23,588 nucleotides of DNA from Pseudomonadota bacterium (GTDB lineage Bacteria > Pseudomonadota > Alphaproteobacteria > Rhizobiales > Segnochrobactraceae). Of the stretch, positions 14,458 through 20,212 are shown in pieces. How positions within the stretch are numbered: the stretch's first letter is position 1; every line of letters begins with the position of its first letter. A model generated the notes under the pieces. It was given only the letters and a program-made list of their open reading frames with translations. It searched no databases and was not told the origin of the DNA. Both the position numbers and the translations under genes were made by a program. The stretch is from NCBI GenBank assembly GCA_023442215.1, contig JAEZMP010000557.1, positions 1 to 23,588 on the forward strand, given 5' to 3'.

Positions 14458-14937
14458 TCAGGCGGCGGGCTTCAGCTTCAGCGCGGCGATGCCGGCGGCG
14501 ATGTTGAAGCCTTCCTGGACCTGCGTGCTCAGCGGCTGAAGCGCGATCGAGCGCGAGAAGCCGCCGATCAGCACATTGGCGCCGAGACCCACCGTCACCG
14601 TCGCCTCGGCGGTCAGGCCGCCATATTCGCCGGTGAGGGCATCCGGAGCAAGGCCACCGGTCGAGGGCGCGAACACGCCCCAGACGATCTGCGTCGCCTT
14701 GGTCTCGCCGATGTCGACGCCGAACTGCGAGATCTCGCCGGCATAGTGCTCGACCTTGCCGCCGCCGGCAGGCTTGAACTCGCAGGTGAGTTTGGTGGTC
14801 GAGCCGACGATGAAGCCGACATTCGTGCCTTCCTTGCAGGTCAGCACGCCCACGTTCACGCGCTTTTCCTGGGCAAGGGCCGGCGTGGTGATGAGGGCGG
14901 CGGCCACGAGGGCTGCGGTGGCAAGGCGGATCGTCAT
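14458..14937 (-). CDS. DUF992 family secreted protein
   Basis: A 159-residue exported protein of the DUF992 family, common in Hyphomicrobiales and without a known function. A signal peptide covers residues 1-22, ending ALA before QEKR. The mature part has two cysteines (C34 in GVLTCKEG and C52 in KLTCEF) likely to form a disulfide. The family's glycine-rich core follows: ISQFGVDIGET, VWGVFAPSTG, GEYGGLTAEATVTVGLGANVLIGG in two stretches, then IALQPLSTQVQ. The ATG at 14937 is well supported by AAGGAG 9 bases upstream. The beta-strand-like pattern and lack of membrane helices suggest a soluble periplasmic or surface protein. It lies alone between the aminotransferase and tsaB; nothing around it points to a job. 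Confidence 0.88.
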   Translation of the reverse strand: MTIRLATAALVAAALITTPALAQEKRVNVGVLTCKEGTNVGFIVGSTTKLTCEFKPAGGGKVEHYAGEISQFGVDIGETKATQIVWGVFAPSTGGLAPDALTGEYGGLTAEATVTVGLGANVLIGGFSRSIALQPLSTQVQEGFNIAAGIAALKLKPAA

Positions 14938-15019
14938 GGAGGTGAACTCCTTCGCAGGTTGATCGTGGCGCTCCGCCGCCGGGTCGTCCGGAATCGGCAC
15001 AACGTACGCGATGCAATGT

Positions 15020-15070
15020 CTAGAACAGGAATCCGGAAGACGGGAACCGGATTTTCCGAAAGATCGTGTG
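15020..15070. repeat. Rhizobial-type extragenic palindromic element
   Basis: CTAGAACAGGAATCCGGAAG (15020-15039) continues as ACGGGAACCGGATTTTCCG and an AAGATCGTG end. It resembles the dispersed Hyphomicrobiales element that starts CTAGAGCATGATCCGGAAAA, continues through GGGAACCGGTTTTCCG and ends AAGATCATGC. Here AATCCGG (15030-15036) and CCGGATT (15047-15053) form a 7-bp stem around a 10-base loop. It lies in the 259-base gap between the aminotransferase and DUF992 genes. Recognition is from memory of the consensus, not a search. Confidence 0.55.
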
Positions 15071-15116
15071 CCTGCAAATGGATGGCACACCGAAGCCAGC
15101 GTGCCGGGTTTGCAGG
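15071..15116. repeat. Nested inverted repeat between aspC and the DUF992 gene
   Basis: Outer arms CCTGCAAA (15071-15078) and TTTGCAGG (15109-15116) match perfectly over 8 bp. Inside, GGCAC (15084-15088) and GTGCC (15101-15105) pair in register. The structure directly abuts the extragenic element at 15020-15070. There is no T-run on either side, so it does not look like an intrinsic terminator. It may be a structured RNA, a second module of the extragenic element or an operator. Confidence 0.5.
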
Positions 15117-15159
15117 GAGCGGGCCATGACAATCCGCAAAGGCGCGCTGCAGGTTGCAC

Positions 15160-15185
15160 CGGCCGGCGGCCGCGACCGCCGGCCG
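15160..15185 (-). terminator. Strong GC hairpin after aspC (possible terminator)
   Basis: Arms CGGCCGGCGG (15160-15169) and CCGCCGGCCG (15176-15185) form a perfect 10-bp stem with a 6-base loop, starting 12 bases past the stop codon of the aminotransferase gene. No T-run follows on the minus strand, so it may act as a 3'-end stabiliser or a Rho-assisted stop rather than a classical intrinsic terminator. Confidence 0.45.
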
Positions 15186-15196
15186 AAGCGACAGGA

Positions 15197-16399
15197 TCAG
15201 CGTAGATTTCCGCAGAAGCGCTGGATGCGCTTGCAGGATTCCTCAAGCGCCGCGTTCGACGTCGCGTAGGAGATGCGGAAGAACGGGCCGAGGCCGAAGG
15301 CGGAGCCCTGCACCACCGCGACACCTTCCGCTTCGAGGAGTTCCGTCACGAACGCCTCGTCGTTCTCGATCACCTTGCCCGACGGAGCCGTGAGCCCGAT
15401 CGTGCCGGCGCAGGACGGGAACACATAGAACGCGCCTTCCGGGGTCGGGCACTGGATGCCGCGCGCCTGGTTCAGCATGGAAACGACGAGGTCGCGGCGA
15501 TCCTTGAAAAGGAGCGCGTTCTTCGGAATGAAGTCCTGGGTGCCGTTCAGCGCCTCGACCGCCGCCCACTGCGAGATGGACGACGGATTGGAGGTCGACT
15601 GGCTCTGCACCTTGGCCATCGCCTTGATCAGCGCGTCCGGACCGGCGCCATAGCCGATGCGCCAGCCGGTCATGGCATAGGCCTTGGAAACGCCGTTGAC
15701 CGTGAGGGTGCGGTCGATCAGCGAGGGCTCGACCTCGGCCGGGGTGGTGAACACGAAGTCGTCGTAGACGAGGTGCTCGTACATGTCGTCGCTCATCACC
15801 CACACATGGGGATGGCGCACCAGCACGTCCGTGAGCGCCTTGACCTCGGCGCGGGTATAGGCGGCGCCCGTCGGGTTGGACGGCGAGTTGAAGATCAGCC
15901 ACTTGGTCTTCGGCGTGATGGCCGCTTCGAGCGCTTCGGCAGTGATCTTGAAGCCGCTCTCGGCGCCGGCCGAAACGATCACCGGGGTACCGCCACACAG
16001 CAGCACCATCTCCGGATAGCTCACCCAGTAGGGCGCCGGCACGATGACCTCGTCACCCGGATTGAGGGTGGCGACGAGCGCATTGTAGAGCACCTGCTTG
16101 CCGCCGTTGGAGACGCTGACCTGGGACGGCTTGTAGGAGAGATTGTTCTCGCGGGCGAACTTGGCCGCGATGGCCTCCTTCAGCTCGGGGATGCCGTCGA
16201 CGGCGGTGTACTTGGTCTTGCCGTCGCGGATCGCCTTGATCGCCGCTTCCTTGATGTTCTCCGGCGTGTCGAAATCGGGCTCGCCTGCGCCGAGGCCGAT
16301 CACGTCGCGGCCCGCCCGCTTGAGCTCGGCGGCCTTGTTGGTGACGGCGATGGTGGCGGACGGTTTCACGCGCGAGAGCGCATCGGCGATGAAGCCCAT
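15197..16399 (-). CDS. Pyridoxal-phosphate aspartate aminotransferase (class I, subgroup Ib)
   Basis: A 400-residue aminotransferase that interconverts aspartate/oxaloacetate and glutamate/2-oxoglutarate; some relatives also act on prephenate or aromatic substrates. It starts MGFIADALSRVKPSATIAV and has the GLGAGEPDFDTP motif, the NSPSNPTGAAY cofactor segment, and the Schiff-base lysine K239 in NGVSKAYAMTGWRIGYG. The C-terminal substrate-binding arginine is in PFFRISYATS. The start at 16399 is chosen because GAGGA lies 5 bases upstream; an ATG five codons earlier (16414) overlaps that site. A stable hairpin follows the stop. The gene stands alone, with 260-320 bases of non-coding DNA on either side. 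Confidence 0.95.
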   Translation of the reverse strand: MGFIADALSRVKPSATIAVTNKAAELKRAGRDVIGLGAGEPDFDTPENIKEAAIKAIRDGKTKYTAVDGIPELKEAIAAKFARENNLSYKPSQVSVSNGGKQVLYNALVATLNPGDEVIVPAPYWVSYPEMVLLCGGTPVIVSAGAESGFKITAEALEAAITPKTKWLIFNSPSNPTGAAYTRAEVKALTDVLVRHPHVWVMSDDMYEHLVYDDFVFTTPAEVEPSLIDRTLTVNGVSKAYAMTGWRIGYGAGPDALIKAMAKVQSQSTSNPSSISQWAAVEALNGTQDFIPKNALLFKDRRDLVVSMLNQARGIQCPTPEGAFYVFPSCAGTIGLTAPSGKVIENDEAFVTELLEAEGVAVVQGSAFGLGPFFRISYATSNAALEESCKRIQRFCGNLR

Positions 16400-16570
16400 T
16401 TCTTTCCTCGGCATTTGTGCGTGCGGCCGGGTGCGGCACCCTCGGGGAGGATTCCCTCGGGCGGGTAGCGCGAAGCCCGCGGCCGATCGCGGTTTCGAAC
16501 GGAAGGCGGGAGCCAGGGCGGCAGAAACCGGGGGAGGGCATGTGGCCCGCCCGGTGTCACGGGCCGGATC

Positions 16571-16606
16571 CTAGAGCATGTTCGGTCCGGATAAAACCGA
16601 TCAGAG
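16571..16606. repeat. Extragenic element starting CTAGAGCATG
   Basis: CTAGAGCATG (16571-16580) matches the opening of the dispersed rhizobial extragenic elements. It is followed by TCCGGATAAAA (16586-16596), which also occurs in reverse orientation at 23143-23153 with similar flanks. Both copies lie in long non-coding gaps ahead of a minus-strand gene. Confidence 0.5.
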
Positions 16607-16670
16607 CGGCAGGAGGACGCTTGCGGGGGTGGAGCCGGAGCGGTTCCCGTCGATCGGACCCGCTCCCGGA

Positions 16671-16702
16671 CAAACGAAAACGGCCCCGCGTTGCGGAGCC
16701 GT
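16671..16702 (-). terminator. Rho-independent terminator after the small secreted protein gene
   Basis: On the minus strand a stem of two 10-base arms (ACGGCTCCGC, 16702-16693, and GCGGGGCCGT, 16689-16680) with one mismatch and a 3-base loop runs into TTTTCGTTTG (16680-16671). It starts about 20 bases past the stop codon of the 121-residue secreted protein gene. Confidence 0.75.
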
Positions 16703-16722
16703 TGAAGCGGGCCGAAGCCGGA

Positions 16723-17088
16723 TCAGAACGGGATGACGCCCGGGCCGACCTGTCCGTGATATTCGTCGGTCCACGGGGTCGGGTTCGGATCGTTGGCGAT
16801 GATCGGCAGCGGCGCGGCCCAGCTATAGGGCGAGCCGAACTCCTTCAGCGGGTCCGGACCACGGGACGGCTGTCCCTGGTTCATGAACACGCCGGGCAGC
16901 GACTGGCCGTAGGGGCCGACATAACCGCCGGTGCCGGGCTTGTTGATGGTGATCTCGGACGAGTTCGATGCCGTGCCGGTTGCCGGCTGCGCCGACACCG
17001 CTTGCGCCGAAACCGTCGCCATCACGGCGACGACGACACCCGCGAGAGCACGCCGCGGCGCGGTATCGAGGTGGAATGCAGCCCGCAT
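16723..17088 (-). CDS. Small predicted secreted protein of unknown function
   Basis: A 121-residue protein I do not recognise. A signal peptide is clear: a basic start (MRAAFHLDTAPRRALAG), a hydrophobic core, and a likely cleavage after AQAVSA near residue 33. The mature part is rich in Gly, Pro, Asn and Ser, without cysteines. It has the motifs GGYVGPYGQSLPGVF and PLKEFGSPYSWAAPLP, and it ends in aromatic and glycine residues (WTDEYHGQVGPGVIPF). It looks like an extended or beta-rich periplasmic or surface protein. The ATG at 17088 has GGAGGAG directly upstream, which is decisive, and a good intrinsic terminator follows the stop, so this is a real single-gene unit. A longer frame to 17265 is possible but would hide the signal peptide. 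Its site between trpS and the aminotransferase gives no clue to function. Confidence 0.75.
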   Translation of the reverse strand: MRAAFHLDTAPRRALAGVVVAVMATVSAQAVSAQPATGTASNSSEITINKPGTGGYVGPYGQSLPGVFMNQGQPSRGPDPLKEFGSPYSWAAPLPIIANDPNPTPWTDEYHGQVGPGVIPF

Positions 17089-17163
17089 AATCTCCTCCGT
17101 CAGTCCACGGCTCCGGAGCGATCCTGAAACGCGATCACGCCCAACCAATCCCATGTCCGATTC

Positions 17164-17169
17164 ATATAG
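17164..17169 (-). promoter_or_regulatory. Possible -10 box for the small secreted protein gene
   Basis: On the minus strand CTATAT (17169-17164) matches the -10 consensus reported for alphaproteobacteria and is in an AT-rich spot 76 bases before the ATG. No good -35 box lies 16-18 bases upstream, so support is weak. Confidence 0.25.
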
Positions 17170-17272
17170 CAGAACTTGCGCGCCCGAAACGACACCCGAC
17201 TGCGCTAAAACGGTCGGTGTTGCAGTTGGGCCATTGAATTTGGCTAACAAAGGTTTTGCATCCACCCCGGAC

Positions 17273-18319
17273 TCAGCCCCGGCGGGAGGCCAGCATCCCG
17301 AGAATCTCCTTCACGGAGGCGACCACCGGGGCAGCGATCGCCGCCGCGCGGTCGGCACCATCCGCCAGCACGCCGTCGATATAGCCGGGGTCGGCCTTGA
17401 GGCGGCGCATCTCGTCGGCGATCGGCGAGAGCTTCTCCACGGCGAGGTCGGCGAGCAGCGGCTTGAAGGCGGAGAACTGCTTGCCGCCATGTTCGGCGAG
17501 CACCGCTTCCTTGGTCTGCCCGGAGAGCGCGGCGTAGATGCCGACGAGATTGTCGGCCTCCGGCCGCCCCTCGAGGCCCTTCGGCTCGGAGGGCAGGTCC
17601 ATGGGATCGGTCTTCGCCTTGCGGATCTTGAGCGCGATGGTTTCGGCATCGTCCACGAGGTTGATGCGCGAATAATCGGACGGGTCCGATTTCGACATCT
17701 TCTTGGTGCCGTCGCGCAGGCTCATCACCCGCGTCGCCGGTCCCTGGATCAGCGGCTCCGGCATCGGGAAGAACGCGTCGCCGTGCCCGAGGGCGCCGAT
17801 GCGGGCCGAGAAGTCGTTGTTGAACTTCGCGGCGATGTCGCGGGTCAGTTCGAGGTGCTGCTTCTGGTCCTCGCCGACCGGCACGTGGGTGGCGCGATAG
17901 ACCAGGATGTCGGCAGCCATCAGCGTCGGATAGGCGAACAGGCCCACGGAGGCGTTCTCCTTGTCCTTGCCGGCCTTTTCCTTGAACTGGGTCATGCGGT
18001 TGAGCCAGCCCATCCGCGCCACGCAGTTGAACACCCAGGCGAGCTCGGCGTGCGCCGGCACCTGCGACTGGTTGAAGACGATGTGCCTCTTCGCGTCGAT
18101 GCCGGCAGCGAGATAGGCCGCCGTTACCTCGCGGATGGCGGCGGTGAGCTCGACAGGGTCCTGCGCGACGGTGATCGCGTGCAGATCGACCACGCAATAG
18201 ATGCAGTTATATTCGCGCTGCAGCGGCACGAAGCGCGACAGCGCGCCGAGATAGTTACCGAGATGCAGGTTGCCCGTCGGCTGGATGCCGGAGAACACGC
18301 GGGGCTCGAACGTCGTCAT
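17273..18319 (-). CDS. trpS: Tryptophanyl-tRNA synthetase
   Basis: TrpS is the class I synthetase that charges tRNA-Trp. The 348-residue protein has the HIGH-type motif PTGNLHLGNYLGAL, with HLGN at 19-22, and the KMSKS motif at 207-211, read as KKMSKSDPS. Length matches bacterial TrpS. The ATG at 18319 starts MTTFEPRVFSGIQPTG as in relatives; the ribosome binding site is weak (AAGGT about 12-16 bases upstream). It lies 109 bases after murJ, in the same murJ-trpS order as in other alphaproteobacteria. No terminator follows the stop codon. Confidence 0.97.
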   Translation of the reverse strand: MTTFEPRVFSGIQPTGNLHLGNYLGALSRFVPLQREYNCIYCVVDLHAITVAQDPVELTAAIREVTAAYLAAGIDAKRHIVFNQSQVPAHAELAWVFNCVARMGWLNRMTQFKEKAGKDKENASVGLFAYPTLMAADILVYRATHVPVGEDQKQHLELTRDIAAKFNNDFSARIGALGHGDAFFPMPEPLIQGPATRVMSLRDGTKKMSKSDPSDYSRINLVDDAETIALKIRKAKTDPMDLPSEPKGLEGRPEADNLVGIYAALSGQTKEAVLAEHGGKQFSAFKPLLADLAVEKLSPIADEMRRLKADPGYIDGVLADGADRAAAIAAPVVASVKEILGMLASRRG

Positions 18320-18428
18320 GACCGGGTCGACCTTGTTGCGAGGACCGGCGGGTTATGGCGAAGCCGGCCGCCCGGCGCAAGCCGGGGAGTGAGGAATGGC
18401 GCCGCCGGCGCCGCGGCACGACGATGGA

Positions 18429-20000
18429 TCAGGTCTTTCCCCGGCCCCTGCGACCCTTGAGGACGCGGGCGATCTCGCTGCGCCGGATTGCGCCGAACGC
18501 GATTGCGGCGAGGCAGTAGACCACGCCGCCACCGATCACGAGGCCTGCGAGGGCCTCGATCCGCAGCCAGCCGCCGCGGGCCGTGAGCGGCGCCAGCAGG
18601 GAGGCAAGGCCGACCAGCGCCGCCGCCATCAGCACCGTCGCCGCGGCGATGCGCCAGAGCGACGAGATCAGGCGCCGGTCGAACGAGAACAGCCCGGCCC
18701 GCCGTAGCCCGGAATAGAGCAGCACGACATTCAGCCAGCTCGCCGCGGATGTCGCCATCGCCACACCGACATGGCCGAACACCGGGAACAGGGCGAGGCT
18801 CAGCACCACGTTCACGACCATGTTGATGGCCGAATACCACATCGGCGTCCGGGTATCCTGCCGGGCGAAGAATGCCGGCTGGAACACCTTGATCAGCACG
18901 AAGGCGGGCAGGCCGGCCCCGAAGGCGGCGAGGGCGGATGCGGTCGCCACGCTGTCGGCGGCCGAGAACGCGCCACGCTCGAACAGGCCGATGGTCAGCG
19001 GCAGCGGCACGGCGAGGAGCGCGGCTGCGGCCGGCAGCGTCAGCACCATGGCGAATTCGAGCGAGCGGTTCAGGCTGTGATTGACCGTTTCCAGGTCGCC
19101 GGCGCGCACGCGCCGCGCGATGTCCGGCAGCAGCACGATGCCGTTGGCGATGCCGACGACGCCGAGCGGCAGCTGATAGACCCGGTCGGCATAATAGAGC
19201 CAGGCGACCGCGCCTTCCTGGGTGGAGGCGATCACGGTGCCGACGAACACGTTGATCTGCACCACCCCGCCCGCGATGATGCTCGGGCCGGCCAGCACGC
19301 AGAGCCGCTTCACCCCCGCCGTCAGCCGCGGCCACATCAGCGACAGGTGCATGTCGGCGCGGGCGGAGGCCACCACCAGCACCACGAGCTGCAGCACGCC
19401 GCCGATGATGTTCGCCCACGTCAGCCAGTAGCCGGCGGTGACGGTGCCCTCGGCGTGAGTGAAGAACACGAACACGAGCGCGCCGATCAGAACGGCGTTG
19501 AGCAGGCTCGGCGCGAACGCCGCCGCGGCGAAGCGGTCGAGGCCGTTCAGCACGCCGGAATAAAGCGTGACGAGGGAAATCAGCGCGAGATAGGGGAACG
19601 CGATGCGGCTCAGCGCGACCGTCAGCGCGAACTTCTCCGGATCGCTCGCGAAGCCGGGCGCCAGCAGGAACGTCACCTGCGGCATGAAGATCTCGACGAC
19701 GATGGTGACGACGAGAAGCAGCACTCCCATCGCCGCCAGCGTCTCGCGGGCGAAGGCACGGGCGCTTTCCGCCCCTTCCGCCTCCAGCTTGCCGGCGAAC
19801 AGCGGCACGAAGGCGGAGGCGAACGCGCCCTCGGCGAACAGCCGGCGGAACATGTTGGCGAGCCGCAGCGCGACCGTATAGGCCTCCGCCACCGGCCCGG
19901 CGCCGACGGCGGCGGCGATGAAGGAATCGCGGATGAAGCCGAGCACGCGGCTCGACAGGGTCGCGCCGCCGACGGTCGCGAAATTGCGCAGCAGGCTCAT
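18429..20000 (-). CDS. murJ: Lipid II flippase MurJ (MviN family)
   Basis: MurJ moves the peptidoglycan precursor lipid II across the inner membrane. The 523-residue protein starts MSLLRNFATVGGATLSSRVLGFIRD, typical of MurJ, and shows 13-14 hydrophobic segments along its length. It carries the conserved ARRVRAGD cytoplasmic stretch and the FQPAFFARQDTRTPM loop with conserved Arg and Asp. The ATG at 20000 is used because the family begins there; the frame is open further upstream, but that stretch lacks family features. A strong ribosome binding site is not visible. A stem at 20049-20090 (CCTCC/GGAGG outer and GCCCGC/GCGGGC inner) lies between glnD and murJ; it is not followed by a T-run. Confidence 0.96.
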   Translation of the reverse strand: MSLLRNFATVGGATLSSRVLGFIRDSFIAAAVGAGPVAEAYTVALRLANMFRRLFAEGAFASAFVPLFAGKLEAEGAESARAFARETLAAMGVLLLVVTIVVEIFMPQVTFLLAPGFASDPEKFALTVALSRIAFPYLALISLVTLYSGVLNGLDRFAAAAFAPSLLNAVLIGALVFVFFTHAEGTVTAGYWLTWANIIGGVLQLVVLVVASARADMHLSLMWPRLTAGVKRLCVLAGPSIIAGGVVQINVFVGTVIASTQEGAVAWLYYADRVYQLPLGVVGIANGIVLLPDIARRVRAGDLETVNHSLNRSLEFAMVLTLPAAAALLAVPLPLTIGLFERGAFSAADSVATASALAAFGAGLPAFVLIKVFQPAFFARQDTRTPMWYSAINMVVNVVLSLALFPVFGHVGVAMATSAASWLNVVLLYSGLRRAGLFSFDRRLISSLWRIAAATVLMAAALVGLASLLAPLTARGGWLRIEALAGLVIGGGVVYCLAAIAFGAIRRSEIARVLKGRRGRGKT

Positions 20001-20212
20001 CGGGAAACGGTATCCGGCCGGGGCTTGGGAAGCGTCACGTCGCAGAACCCTCCGGTCCGAAGCCCGCATGGCGGGCGCGCCGTCTGGAGGATCCGGGCAA
20101 CGGCAGGCCCGGCGCCCGTGAGGCTTACTCCCGGCGCGCGACGTTCCACAAGGGGCGTCGCGCACGTCCTCGATGCCACCGCCTCCGCGCGACGGTGTTC
20201 ACGCGACCAGGC

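Larger units (their letters stand above)
16400..16722. other. Intergenic region upstream of the aminotransferase gene
   Basis: About 320 bases without a credible gene. It contains the terminator of the upstream small secreted protein gene (16671-16702), an extragenic element (16571-16606), the inverted repeat GGCCCG/CGGGCC (16544-16565) and a direct repeat of CCCTCGGG (16439-16446 and 16454-16461) close to the aminotransferase start. No clear -35/-10 pair is visible. Confidence 0.55.

Noticed and set aside
20049..20090. Terminator between glnD and murJ
   Set aside because: The stem is good (GCCCGC/GCGGGC and CCTCC/GGAGG), but no T-run follows, and murJ probably depends on read-through or a promoter I cannot see.
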